Source of the DNA: Verrucomicrobiota bacterium
Lineage (GTDB): Bacteria > Verrucomicrobiota > Verrucomicrobiia > Limisphaerales > SIBE01
DNA length: 33,053 nt
Direction: 5' to 3'
Assembly: GCA_021733945.1 (NCBI GenBank)
Contig: JAIPJX010000045.1
Coordinates: 1-33,053 of the forward strand
Both the position numbers and the translations under genes were made by a program. Shown piece by piece: positions 10,101 through 17,486 of the stretch (position 1 is its first letter; each line of letters begins with the position of its first letter). The notes under the pieces were generated by a model, which saw nothing but the letters and a program-made list of their open reading frames with translations, was not told the DNA's origin and did no database searches.

Positions 10101-10996
10101 GCACTTTCAAATGAATCCCCCCGGGTTTGGATCTGAGATTGGGACAAAGTATAGATATAACTGCGCCACGCATTTGTGTTCAAATCCCGCAGGAATGCCG
10201 CCAGATTCAACTCCCATGAACCAATGCCATGATTTCGGAGATACCCCAGCGGGTTGAGTTCAAGATCTGAAGATCTAACATTGTTGTGAATATGATTGAT
10301 ATCGAGCGTCTTGCCCTCGGGCACCGCGATGTAGGCGTACCGCCCCACAAACCGGTTGCTGTCCGAGTGCGGCTTGTCCGGATACTCCAACACCCCGATC
10401 CATTCCGGGTCCCCGATAAAATCCCCCATCATCGTCCGGCCCGGCGTGAACGTGGTGGAGGGTTGCCCGTTGGTCTCAACAAACTGACCCGGCAAACGCC
10501 CCAGGAACGGCAACACCCCGTTGGTTTCAGCGATGCCATTTCGATTAAGATCCAGGTAATACCGAAACTCCGGCGCGATCCTGGGGTCGGTGTTGGTCCG
10601 AATGTAGACCGGTGGCCGCGGGTCGTACTGCAGGTTCACCAGGTTCTGCAACCGGTCGGCCGGACTGAGATTGCGACCGTTTGAGTAGGTGTAACTCACG
10701 TTCGTGGGATGGGACACCCCGGACCGGAACCCAAGCGGGTTGATGAAATTCGTGGAGACCAGGAGTCCGTAGTTGTAGGGATTGGTTGTGGCAAGGATGT
10801 TCGCGCCGATTCTGGACACAGCCCGCGCCAGACCGGCATCGGCCATCAATCGGGCATCCGCCTGATTGGAGATGACGGTGACGGATGCTTTCTCGCTGCG
10901 GCTGATGGCAAGAAACACCACGGCCATGAGGGTGACCATGGAGAGCATGATCAACGTGATGACCAAAGCAACGCCGCTTTGTGATTTGCGTTTCAT
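7121..10996 (-). CDS. Very large GspK/PilX-like minor pseudopilin (Verru_Chthon cassette A-like)
   Basis: The product has 1291 residues. The N-terminus (KRKSQSG then VALVITLIMLSMVTLMAVVF) is a type IV prepilin-like leader with Gly8 at the cleavage site and a hydrophobic helix. It lacks glutamate at mature position 5, which is the known exception seen in GspK among type II secretion pseudopilins. The following region (SRSEKASV...DARLMADAGLARAVSR) fits GspK/PilX. GspK proteins are usually about 300-350 residues, so this one carries roughly 950 extra residues, Thr/Asn/Pro-rich and without recognised domains. Size and setting match my recollection of Verru_Chthon cassette protein A (TIGR02600). 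The start overlaps the upstream stop by four bases (ATGA), indicating translational coupling. Probable role: tip subunit of a pseudopilus. Confidence 0.8.
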   Translation of the reverse strand: MKRKSQSGVALVITLIMLSMVTLMAVVFLAISRSEKASVTVISNQADARLMADAGLARAVSRIGANILATTNPYNYGLLVSTNFINPLGFRSGVSHPTNVSYTYSNGRNLSPADRLQNLVNLQYDPRPPVYIRTNTDPRIAPEFRYYLDLNRNGIAETNGVLPFLGRLPGQFVETNGQPSTTFTPGRTMMGDFIGDPEWIGVLEYPDKPHSDSNRFVGRYAYIAVPEGKTLDINHIHNNVRSSDLELNPLGYLRNHGIGSWELNLAAFLRDLNTNAWRSYIYTLSQSQIQTRGDSFESAAGILGHRYFDQDPKPNRKPWELYRVVDPELYGQRAQLIFATDGLDTYSDGPLLLGQSVLNFDGLPDISSKAWSGSPNPQGYYDIQEFYNTNLNELNILTANPARYPFPRKLLQATDNSNSSYDRYSYYRLLAQLGTDSRPAVSNLLFQPNLVLVPTNKLHLNFRNDYPNGQTNFIPWDPVIDPVGLVDPRDRDFGPRNPIDFFYQAADRLLRSNLTTNSPFARLQVPGFVPRPNFFLGETPVRDEFSLTNIQLYNLSRNAPYYTTNNEYTATTHRALQLAANLYDSVTRRSLGTTNDYPSVFRPTFFKTPTNLIISGYVEERSADFLRSTLPWLSIEEAATKSPVGPVFNNIIGVPFVVGAKKGYPNFNEASLQTVVQVSRKLEFRKNFSGGMITNQMYVLGISNLFGVEAWNSYTQDFQRPITMLVTNRQSIRLLSTLNNGVVVTNMVQRFTSANFSTNRWPGRESVESFVLPIVDNFTLLPNQVYQSLVGTFTTNNVFEPRLDVPQWTLQISNNLQYILVDTTPGYSRVIDFVNLDNLVTEINITDRLMGNRSAGAGGYFSDSRQTGAFSEDSSWLTNRVVLNDPNSPPVGVTNQIGISMGLPFVGAATWRSASGHPMGGLDKERSIQGFANFMRGRSTNLVMQAPYTPSKKIFERRTWQANDPLVHYTAADLTDLALTNSFGVITPPENPVPPSNLGQINERYRPWGGNPRLSGTDLTDFRMSLKDPGVQSSDDWQFPVGKLPNVGAIGRVHRGTPWQTVYLKSTVEDPRVWRNWAGSFGTHPTNDWKALDLFTVAPNDQAAMGLLSVNQTNQAAWSAVLSGVSVLTNSSSNPGRLAGMQFESVFVRPDSQQLQSIVAGINRARQAQPNGVFRTMGDVLATPELTVVSPFLSLNTRAQIERGLTDEAVERIPRQVLSLLKTDEPRMVIYSFGQSLKPAERSLVTLGNYYNICTNYQITGELVTKTVLRFEEAPYKPRTVVESFSILPPQ

Positions 10997-11916
10997 TGAG
11001 TTGCCGTGCGTATGGGGATCCGGTGACGGAACACATGCACCTTGTTCGCGTGTTTCCTCAGGAACTCTTCGGCGGTGTCCACGGCCGCTTCCCGGATCGA
11101 ATTGTATTGCGCCAAAGTCTCGGGTTCCAAAACTCCCAACTCCAGTTCCAGAGACGCAGGCACCGCGTCCCTCATGAAGACCACGCCCGTCTGCTGGGCC
11201 ACGTCCTGCCTCACGATGAGGTTGGTCGATGTCACTCCCGGATACCTTCGGTCCTGGAAGGGTTGACGCAGGATTTTATACCCCGGATAAAAGTTTGGCT
11301 GATCGTATGCCACCCGTCTGCCGTGTGGATCATACGCGGTCAATCGCATGTGAACGATTCCATCGACGATCCGCTCGAAATTCTCCGATGCATATCCGGT
11401 CACCCGATTGGTCAGGTCCGCCTGGAAATACGCAAGGCTCAGGTTGTCCGATGTAAGACGGCGATAATTGGTCGATGTTGAAAATCGATACAACGTTCCC
11501 ACTCCGTCGTTGGCTCCAATCACGCGGTAACCGATTCCGGTCCATTGGTTGGAACGGGAAGTCATGAAAAAGAGCTCCTGCAGCACGTTCGTCCGCAACA
11601 CCCGTGTCTCGTCCACGTCGAACTGAACCCGGGGAACGGAGGGAATGATCGCGGCATACAAATTGGTGGCCCCCGCCAGCTGCGTCGGTTCGAGCTGCTC
11701 CAATTCCTGGCTCATCATCTGGATGGCGACCCGCCCGGACTCCAGCACGTCCACCTGCGTGATGTTTCCGCGCAACGCTTTCTGCGTCTGGTTAAACATC
11801 TGATACAACGCAAACACAATCACCGTCATGATGGACACCGCGACAAGCAACTCCAGGACGGTGAACGCCCATGAATTGCGTCTCTCTTTCCGCTGCGATG
11901 GAAAATGGATCTGCAT
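10993..11916 (-). CDS. GspJ/PilW-like minor pseudopilin (Verru_Chthon cassette C-like)
   Basis: The product has 307 residues. The N-terminus carries a class III prepilin leader: 17 residues, then cleavage before Phe18 (SWA/FTVLELLVAVSIM), with the conserved Glu at mature position 5 and a hydrophobic helix. The stretch after the helix (FNQTQKALRGNITQVDVLESGRVAIQMMSQELEQ) is typical of GspJ/PilW and matches my recollection of Verru_Chthon cassette protein C (TIGR02599). The residue at -1 is Ala rather than Gly. The start codon overlaps the upstream stop by one base (TGATG) and its own stop overlaps the next start, so it belongs to one translational unit. Probable role: pseudopilus tip subunit at the inner membrane. 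Confidence 0.82.
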   Translation of the reverse strand: MQIHFPSQRKERRNSWAFTVLELLVAVSIMTVIVFALYQMFNQTQKALRGNITQVDVLESGRVAIQMMSQELEQLEPTQLAGATNLYAAIIPSVPRVQFDVDETRVLRTNVLQELFFMTSRSNQWTGIGYRVIGANDGVGTLYRFSTSTNYRRLTSDNLSLAYFQADLTNRVTGYASENFERIVDGIVHMRLTAYDPHGRRVAYDQPNFYPGYKILRQPFQDRRYPGVTSTNLIVRQDVAQQTGVVFMRDAVPASLELELGVLEPETLAQYNSIREAAVDTAEEFLRKHANKVHVFRHRIPIRTATQ

Positions 11917-12764
11917 CAGAAGGTATTCCCCAAAATATTGGTGGTGAATTCACTCGGGGCAAACCAGTAAAGCGACCGTTCGGGGCCGCGACCCGGGGGC
12001 CGATACGAAGCCAGCTCTCCCGAAATCAGGGTTCGCAACGTTTTGCGACCCCGTCCCGTCTGCCACTCGTTCCCGCGCTGATACAGCGGCCAACGAAGGG
12101 TCAGCCGCACATCATACAGATTGTTGTAAAGGTTTTCTGCGACCTTCAGCTCTTCGAGGCTGGACGGCGTCAGTCCCGGAGGCCGCTGCGCAAAGGGGAT
12201 GATTTCGGACTGCAACAGGTATCGGAACGCGAGTTCGTTGTTGACCGGGCTTTGATCCACGGCCACCCCGCTGATCGCCCGCACCCGGGCCACCACCGAG
12301 TTGGATCGATACGATCCATCGGACAGACGTTCAATCCGCGGCGTGCTCAGCAACCCGAGGATGTGCAATCCGTTTGTCAGGCGATTGGCCCCAGCCGTCG
12401 GGCTGTTTGTATAAACCACCTGCACACGACCGTAGTTCACTGTCACGGACTCCACATAGTTGGTCAGGTCATCCACGTAATACGGCAGGTCGAACACGCC
12501 CTTGGAGCCGCTTCGGATTGCTTCGAGAAAAAACAATCCATCCTGGTTGATCACCGTTTCATCCCGGTTCTCCTTCTGGACCTTCATCCCAGCCGGCAGC
12601 ACGCCGATGATGGCCACCAGCGCGAATGCCAGAATGCCCAGGGCAATGGCGATTTCAACCATGGTGAACGCCGCGACACTCCGCCCCGCCCCCGACCGTC
12701 CGCCCGCAGGCAACGGAGCCAGGCCCGGGCCGGACTGCAAACCAGATTGAGAACGTAGTTTCAT
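11916..12764 (-). CDS. GspI/PilV-like minor pseudopilin (Verru_Chthon cassette B-like)
   Basis: The product has 282 residues. A long leader of about 32 residues, rich in Gly, Arg and Ser, precedes the prepilin motif AFTMVEIAIALGILAFALV, giving cleavage before Phe33 and Glu37 at mature position 5. The helix with its ALGILAF core followed by GVLPAGM is characteristic of GspI/PilV and of Verru_Chthon cassette protein B (TIGR02598, from memory). The -1 residue is Ala. Its ATG directly abuts the TAG of the upstream gene (TAGATG), so expression is presumably coupled. Probable role: minor pseudopilin of the tip complex with the GspJ- and GspK-like neighbours. Confidence 0.82.
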   Translation of the reverse strand: MKLRSQSGLQSGPGLAPLPAGGRSGAGRSVAAFTMVEIAIALGILAFALVAIIGVLPAGMKVQKENRDETVINQDGLFFLEAIRSGSKGVFDLPYYVDDLTNYVESVTVNYGRVQVVYTNSPTAGANRLTNGLHILGLLSTPRIERLSDGSYRSNSVVARVRAISGVAVDQSPVNNELAFRYLLQSEIIPFAQRPPGLTPSSLEELKVAENLYNNLYDVRLTLRWPLYQRGNEWQTGRGRKTLRTLISGELASYRPPGRGPERSLYWFAPSEFTTNILGNTF

Positions 12765-13664
12765 CTATCTGAGGGTGGGCGACGTTTCTGGATCGATCTG
12801 GGCCCGCCCGGTCACCTTGCTGATCAGGACAAACTGATAGGTATTGGTCTGGGTTTTCGGCCGCGCCCCCGGCGTGACGGGAGGAATCAGCTGGATATCC
12901 GGTGGGACCGGCAAATACTGTCCGTTGTCATTTTGAGGCAACGCAACACGCCCCTTCGCGATTGGAATCAGCTCGTCCGTCCAGGACTCCAGCTGTCCCA
13001 GGCTGTTGAAGGCGATGTAGGGAAGCTCAAACACCGCGCTGTCCGAGTTCGGAAAAGGGAGCAACTTCGTTAGGAAGGTCCGAAGATAAGGGTCAAGATG
13101 ATCTTGTCCGCTCTTTATCTTGGAATCAAAGCTGCCGTCGGATTTTTGCCTCCAAGGAAATTTGTATGGGGCGAACACCATGCCGTCGGGCAACCGTTTC
13201 CATGGAGTCAGATAACGCGGGGTCGAACGTCCCGGCTGATCTCCGACCGTCCGTTCGGCCAGAAGCGCATACCCGGTGAACTGGCTTCCCAAAAGATTGG
13301 CGATTGATTTGAGTTCAGCCGGATTACCTTGCTCCTCCGCGAGTTTATTTAAAATCGTCGGCGGCACAAAGACCATGTACACCGTGGTCCGCTCGTTGAT
13401 CGCCCTCAACCGCGCCAGGAACAGGTCGTCCAGAATCTGTCGATTGCCCGCCGCCGTCAGGTTCGCCTGTCCGATCCCCTTGAGCGCCGGAAGCGTGATC
13501 GATGCGAGAATCCCGATGATGACAAAAACGACCAGAAGTTCCAGCAGTGTGAACGCCCGGTTACCCGTCCCCCGAACGTGCCTCCCCGACGACCGGCGAT
13601 TCGGGACTTGCCCAAACCCACCGACAGGCGGTTCACCGTTGTGCTGGACCCGGGTGATCATCAT
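12765..13664 (-). CDS. GspH/FimT-like minor pseudopilin (Verru_Chthon cassette D-like)
   Basis: The product has 299 residues. After a leader of about 37 residues comes the prepilin motif AFTLLELLVVFVIIGILASI with Glu at mature position 5. The following segment (LPALKGIGQANLTAAGNRQILDDLFLARLRAINERTTVYM) has the GspH/FimT pattern of an N-terminal helix that packs against a small beta domain. It matches my recollection of Verru_Chthon cassette protein D (TIGR02596). Two adjacent ATG codons (13664 and 13661) could start translation; the first is given. It begins six bases after the GspG-like gene ends, so it sits in the same operon. The -1 residue is Ala. Confidence 0.82.
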   Translation of the reverse strand: MMITRVQHNGEPPVGGFGQVPNRRSSGRHVRGTGNRAFTLLELLVVFVIIGILASITLPALKGIGQANLTAAGNRQILDDLFLARLRAINERTTVYMVFVPPTILNKLAEEQGNPAELKSIANLLGSQFTGYALLAERTVGDQPGRSTPRYLTPWKRLPDGMVFAPYKFPWRQKSDGSFDSKIKSGQDHLDPYLRTFLTKLLPFPNSDSAVFELPYIAFNSLGQLESWTDELIPIAKGRVALPQNDNGQYLPVPPDIQLIPPVTPGARPKTQTNTYQFVLISKVTGRAQIDPETSPTLR

Positions 13665-13670
13665 GTCAAA

Positions 13671-14480
13671 TCAATCCCAGCTGAGTACATTGTCCTTGTT
13701 GGCACCCTGGGTTGCCGCTGTGTTCGGATCAGCCAATCCGTCCGGTCCCAGGGACCAGACCATGACCTGGGTGCGATATTCAAAACTGTTCGCCTGCGGT
13801 TTGGCTTTAAACAATCCGTTGTAACCCTGTTGCCCCGCGCCCGCCCGATCCTGGGATACCGCATCCAGCCGGTAAAATCCGTCCCGACACGAATCGTCGT
13901 AGTTTAAATCCAGCGAGATGATGTACGGATTTCCCCACGGATCGCGGTAAACGCCATCCGGCCCCACCCCGGGCGATTTGATGTCGGTTACATCCCGCGC
14001 ATCCAGAAACCGGGTTTTCCTCGAATTCAGCGAATGCCCCACGTTCGGAGTCGCAAACCCGTTGCGGAACTGGGTCAAATCCTCGAGAATGGCCACAATT
14101 TCAGAGTTGTTCATCTGGCTCTTGAAATTAACCCCCAGGGTCTGGACCTGGGACTGCTGCCCCTTCTTGTTCGCCCACCAACCGCCGCCGTAACGCGTGC
14201 CGTAGGTGAAATCCGGACTCGTGGCACCGGCATCCCCCAGTGCGGCGCGCGTGTCCTTCGAGGAAGGCAACACGCTGTAGGTCGACTGGTACGATTTGAT
14301 CGCTCCCACCAGATCGGTGATCTCGGTTCGCGCCTTCACGGTCTGTCCCTTGACCTTGGCACGACTGACCACCGGCAGCAGCATGCTCGCCAGCACACCG
14401 ATGATGGCGATCACCACCAGCAGCTCGATCAGGGTAAATCCGGAATCCCTGTAAATTGGACGTTCAAATGAGTTCTTCAT
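13671..14480 (-). CDS. GspG-like major pseudopilin
   Basis: The product has 269 residues. A 14-residue leader ends in Gly14, followed by FTLIELLVVIAIIGVLASML, a canonical type IV prepilin/GspG signal with Glu19 at mature position 5. The post-helix region (RAEITDLVGAIKSYQ-type, then a Pro-containing turn) and a later DPWGNPYIISLD motif are hallmarks of GspG, the main pseudopilus subunit. At 269 residues it is much longer than a typical GspG (about 140), with inserted sequence before the DPWGNPY motif. Of the five leaders here with Glu at mature position 5 it is the only one with the standard Gly at -1. It lies 120 bases after the other GspG-like gene and 6 bases before the GspH-like gene. Confidence 0.88.
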   Translation of the reverse strand: MKNSFERPIYRDSGFTLIELLVVIAIIGVLASMLLPVVSRAKVKGQTVKARTEITDLVGAIKSYQSTYSVLPSSKDTRAALGDAGATSPDFTYGTRYGGGWWANKKGQQSQVQTLGVNFKSQMNNSEIVAILEDLTQFRNGFATPNVGHSLNSRKTRFLDARDVTDIKSPGVGPDGVYRDPWGNPYIISLDLNYDDSCRDGFYRLDAVSQDRAGAGQQGYNGLFKAKPQANSFEYRTQVMVWSLGPDGLADPNTAATQGANKDNVLSWD

Positions 14481-14600
14481 AGTCTAGTTGCACGTTGCGC
14501 CGCGCAGCGTCTTTACCGCAGGTTCGAACAACGTTCCCACAAGCCCCGCTCCACGCGGTCTTCCTGGCAAACGTCATCATCCACACTTTTCTCCATGGCC

Positions 14601-15371
14601 TCAACGTGCCGGCCCCAGATCCGTCGGGATGCTCTCCCAGTTGCTGAAGCGAACCAGGTTCTTCCCGATCACCACCACCGCCCACAGATCGTAGCTCTCC
14701 CGGTTGTTCCGTTGCGCCGAGGATGAATCATAAAGCCACGGATTCACCATGGTCCCATCGGCCGATTTCATGGCCAGGGTCAACTCCCGTCCGTTGTGCG
14801 TGAATTGACCCGGACCTTTCACCGGAGCCACCAGCACCTCAAACGCCGGGTCCTGATTGATCCTCTTCACCTGCTCCGGCTTAAATTCCTCGGTGTATTT
14901 CGGCTTGTCACCGGAGTCCACCGAAACCGAATTCGCAAACCCGGGCGCATGAAAAAACTCCTCCACCGCACGCGAACTCATTCTCTGATCCCGGTTTGGC
15001 AGGGAGAAGAACCCCTGATTGCCGGAGCGACTGAAATAGGTGCCGCTCAACTCGTAATACAACTGATTGACCGCCGGAGTGAAGGGATTGTCCCGGGGAT
15101 AGGATCCGATCGCCGCATGATAACTCTCAATCGCGGTGACCAGCTTGTTGAGTTCCCCCTGCATCCGGGATTCCTTGCTCTTCCGGGAGGCAATGCTGCT
15201 GAGCCCGACCGTGAGACTCGCCAGCAGCGCGATGATGCTGATCACCACCAGCAATTCAACAATCGTAAATGCCCGCACACGACGGATTCGGTTCGTTTCC
15301 ATTCGCACCGTCCCGGCGCCCGGGGCACCCTGAATCCGGATTGACTGGAGATCTGTTCTCATGGTGAACAT
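14601..15371 (-). CDS. Second GspG-like pseudopilin
   Basis: The product has 256 residues from the ATG at 15371. The prepilin motif AFTIVELLVVISIIALLASL begins at residue 34, with Glu at mature position 5 and Ala at -1. After the helix, the GELNKLVTAIESYHAAIGSYPRDNP segment is GspG-like, and VNPWLYDSS may replace the usual DPWGNPY motif. Starting at the internal ATG at 15302 would give a more ordinary 11-residue leader; no Shine-Dalgarno decides between them. The gene begins 10 bases after the antitoxin stop, so it is probably read from the toxin-antitoxin transcript or from an internal promoter I cannot see. Confidence 0.82.
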   Translation of the reverse strand: MFTMRTDLQSIRIQGAPGAGTVRMETNRIRRVRAFTIVELLVVISIIALLASLTVGLSSIASRKSKESRMQGELNKLVTAIESYHAAIGSYPRDNPFTPAVNQLYYELSGTYFSRSGNQGFFSLPNRDQRMSSRAVEEFFHAPGFANSVSVDSGDKPKYTEEFKPEQVKRINQDPAFEVLVAPVKGPGQFTHNGRELTLAMKSADGTMVNPWLYDSSSAQRNNRESYDLWAVVVIGKNLVRFSNWESIPTDLGPAR

Positions 15372-15381
15372 TGTTGGTTGC

Positions 15382-15657
15382 CTATTTTTCCCGCAATTCC
15401 TGTTCCATTCTTTCGCTCAACCACTGTTTTATCATGCTTTGATAATTTAAATACCGCGTCCGGGCCAGCCGCTTGATCCTCGAAAGCATCCTCGGATCCA
15501 TCCGCAGCGTGATCGTCACCGAATCCGTCGATTCGCTCCCGGCCGCCACCGAACTCTCCATCAACCGGAGATCAATCTGGCTCTCCGCCCAAAACTCAGC
15601 TTCAGCCTCTTCACCGTCGAAGAGAGGGACATCGTCCCAACTCTGCACCACTTCCAT
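15382..15657 (-). CDS. CopG/BrnA-like ribbon-helix-helix antitoxin
   Basis: The frame is open from 15732, but I start it at the ATG at 15657, two bases after the toxin stop, giving 91 residues. The upstream ATG would overlap the toxin by 73 bases. The N-terminal half is acidic (LFDGEEAEAEFWAES), as in CopG_antitoxin-family proteins that wrap a toxin. The C-terminal half (SVTITLRMDPRMLSRIKRLA, then YQSMIKQWLSERM) is a ribbon-helix-helix DNA-binding domain. Such antitoxins neutralise the partner toxin and repress their own promoter by binding palindromes; a fitting palindrome lies at 15979-15994. It is set inside a pseudopilin locus. Confidence 0.8.
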   Translation of the reverse strand: MEVVQSWDDVPLFDGEEAEAEFWAESQIDLRLMESSVAAGSESTDSVTITLRMDPRMLSRIKRLARTRYLNYQSMIKQWLSERMEQELREK

Positions 15658-15659
15658 CG

Positions 15660-15947
15660 TTAATGGCTCAATGTCTGGTTGAGTTTCTTCTGGTAAAAAA
15701 ATTGTTCTTCGGGACTGAAACACCGTGCGCAAAGCACCCGGATCAATTTCCCGTTGGTCCGATACACACTGAATACACCCAGCCCCCCTGCCGTCTTGCC
15801 CAAATTGAAAAAACGGGCCTGAGCGGAGAACCTGGAGGAATCAGGCAGCAACCGAACCGCGAACGAATCTTCAAACGATTCTTCCACTTCCCTCGGCGTC
15901 AAAGAGCTATCCCACTTGAACGGCGAATTATTCCAATCGAACTCCAT
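15660..15947 (-). CDS. BrnT-like ribonuclease toxin
   Basis: The product is a 95-residue protein. The N-terminal FDWNNSPFKWDSSLTPREVEESFED segment and the C-terminal LIRVLCARCFSPEEQFFYQKK segment match the BrnT toxin pattern (F-x-W-D/N ... EVEE.F.D ... R-I-I-S-A-R ... E...Y). BrnT proteins are RelE-fold endoribonucleases that cut mRNA and slow growth until bound by BrnA. The common KHGV motif after the N-terminal strand is replaced by WDSSLT, so this is a diverged member and its activity is uncertain. It is the first gene of a two-gene unit, with a promoter-like TTGACA at 16023-16018 and the antitoxin two bases downstream. Confidence 0.75.
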   Translation of the reverse strand: MEFDWNNSPFKWDSSLTPREVEESFEDSFAVRLLPDSSRFSAQARFFNLGKTAGGLGVFSVYRTNGKLIRVLCARCFSPEEQFFYQKKLNQTLSH

Positions 15948-15973
15948 GTTGAACCAACCCGTAAATCTAACGC

Positions 15974-15994
15974 CATTGCAATGTGATTACATTG
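15974..15994. promoter_or_regulatory. Palindromic operator candidate of the toxin-antitoxin pair
   Basis: Three half-sites lie together: CATTG (15974-15978), CAATG (15979-15983) and CATTG (15990-15994). The first two form a perfect 10-base palindrome. CAATGT (15979-15984) and ACATTG (15989-15994) form a perfect 6-base inverted repeat around a 4-base centre. The array overlaps the putative -10 (TACAAT, 15996-15991 on the minus strand) and lies 27 bases upstream of the toxin start. Small clustered palindromes over the -10 are what ribbon-helix-helix antitoxins usually bind for autorepression. Confidence 0.5.
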
Positions 15995-16023
15995 TATTTA
16001 CTCTGACTTCTGAGGATTGTCAA
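15991..16023 (-). promoter_or_regulatory. Putative toxin-antitoxin promoter
   Basis: On the minus strand a perfect -35 TTGACA sits at 16023-16018. The best -10-like hexamer, TACAAT (15996-15991), is 21 bases away, longer than ideal; TAAATA at 17 bases is a weaker match. It lies between the GspF terminator-like hairpin and the toxin start, where a separate promoter would be expected. Confidence 0.4.
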
Positions 16024-16057
16024 ACGGTATTTCTCCATTCTCCCTTGACTCCGGCGC

Positions 16058-16090
16058 AAAACGGCCACCGGCCCTCGCGGACCGGTGGCC
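16058..16090 (-). terminator. Hairpin after the GspF/PilC gene
   Basis: GGCCACCGG (16063-16071) and CCGGTGGCC (16082-16090) form a perfect 9-base GC-rich stem with a 10-base loop, about 26 bases past the GspF stop. On the minus strand it is followed by GTTTT, a short U-tract. It probably ends the motor/platform transcript before the toxin-antitoxin promoter. Confidence 0.6.
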
Positions 16091-16115
16091 AAATCCTGCG
16101 GTTTCACCCGGGGGT

Positions 16116-17465
16116 CTAGTCGCCTCCATCGCCACCGCCGCCGCCCTCGGAACCGAGTTTGTCGATCATCGTGATCAACGGAAGGAACAGCGCAATCACG
16201 ATGCTGCCAACAATCACCGCCAGGAATACAATCATGATGGGCTCCAGCAGCGAGGTCATCGCCGCCACCGCATTGTCCACCTCTTCCTCATAGTTGTCCG
16301 CTATCTTCATGAGCATCTCGGGCAGGGCACCCGTCTGCTCACCGACATCCACCATGCTGATGACCATCGGCGGAAATACATTGCAGGTCTCCAGAGGTGC
16401 GGTGATCGTTTCCCCCTCCTTCACACTCTCATGGATCATTGCGACCGCGTTCCCGACGACAATATTACCCGAGGTCTCCTTGACGATGCTCAAAGCCTGC
16501 AGAATCGGCACACCGCTGCTGATCAGGGTGCCCAGGGTTCGTGTGAACCGCGCAATCGCCACCTTGCTGATGACAGGACCGAGCACCGGGACCCTCATCT
16601 GGAAGATATCCCACAGTTTCCGACCAAATTTCGTCTTGATCGACAGTTTGAAAAAGATCGCCGCCCCAACGATCGCCCAAATCACTTCACCGGGGACATA
16701 ATACGGGAAGAACTTCACTTCAAGAATCGTATGCGACTTGATGGCATCGCTGATGTTCAGAATAAACGTCGTGAAGGCCGGCATGGCCGCCCCTTCGAGC
16801 ATGTCCGCAAAAATCGCCTTAAACTTCGGAACCACGACGATCATCAGAATGGCAAGAATACCCACGGCTACCACGAGCACCGCCGCCGGGTAGAACATGG
16901 CAGCAACAACCTTGCCCTTGATTTTCTGCGCCTTCTCCATGAACTCGGACAAACGGTTCAGCACCACCTCGAGCACACCGCCGAGCTCGCCGGCCTTGAC
17001 CATGTTCACGAACAAACGATTAAACACCTTGGGATGCTGCGCCAATCCTTCAGAAAACGTGCTGCCGCCTTCGATCGAAACGGCCAGATCCGCAATGATC
17101 CCCCGCAACGTCGCGTTCTTCTCCTGTCGCTCCAAAACCCGAAGCCCCCGCAGCAGGGGCAATCCCGCGTCAACCAGGGTGGCCAACTGCCGCGTGAAGG
17201 TTGTCAACACCTTCGACTTGACCTTGCCTCCAAGTCCCGGGATGCGGATATTGAAATTCATTGCCCCGCCCTTCTTGCCCTTCTTCGGCGCGGCCTTGGC
17301 TTTCTTGCCTCCCTTTTCCTTGGGCTTCTCCGCCTCGACCACATTGGTCACGAACAGCCCCATCTCCTTCAACCGACCGAGTGCCTCGCTTCGGCTGGCA
17401 ACCTCCATCGTCCCTTTTGTTTCTTTGGCATGGGAATCCATGGCCACATAGTTGAACTTAGGCAT
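16116..17465 (-). CDS. PilC/GspF inner-membrane platform protein
   Basis: The product has 449 residues, in the usual GspF/PilC size range. A short N-terminal domain (FNYVAMD...) is joined by a Lys/Gly-rich linker (residues 47-67) to two T2SSF domains (about 86-211 and 302-430). Hydrophobic segments lie near 190-212, 258-273 and 407-432. The first domain carries FTRQLATLVDAGLPLLRGL and the second FTRTLGTLISSGVPILQAL, the paired family signatures. The protein couples cytoplasmic ATPases to pilin or pseudopilin assembly. The C-terminus ends in an unusual Gly/Asp tail (EGGGGGDGGD). A good Shine-Dalgarno (AGAGAGG) lies six bases before the ATG. It is last in the motor block. Confidence 0.95.
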   Translation of the reverse strand: MPKFNYVAMDSHAKETKGTMEVASRSEALGRLKEMGLFVTNVVEAEKPKEKGGKKAKAAPKKGKKGGAMNFNIRIPGLGGKVKSKVLTTFTRQLATLVDAGLPLLRGLRVLERQEKNATLRGIIADLAVSIEGGSTFSEGLAQHPKVFNRLFVNMVKAGELGGVLEVVLNRLSEFMEKAQKIKGKVVAAMFYPAAVLVVAVGILAILMIVVVPKFKAIFADMLEGAAMPAFTTFILNISDAIKSHTILEVKFFPYYVPGEVIWAIVGAAIFFKLSIKTKFGRKLWDIFQMRVPVLGPVISKVAIARFTRTLGTLISSGVPILQALSIVKETSGNIVVGNAVAMIHESVKEGETITAPLETCNVFPPMVISMVDVGEQTGALPEMLMKIADNYEEEVDNAVAAMTSLLEPIMIVFLAVIVGSIVIALFLPLITMIDKLGSEGGGGGDGGD

Positions 17466-17486
17466 AAGGAACCTCTCTTCCGCAGG

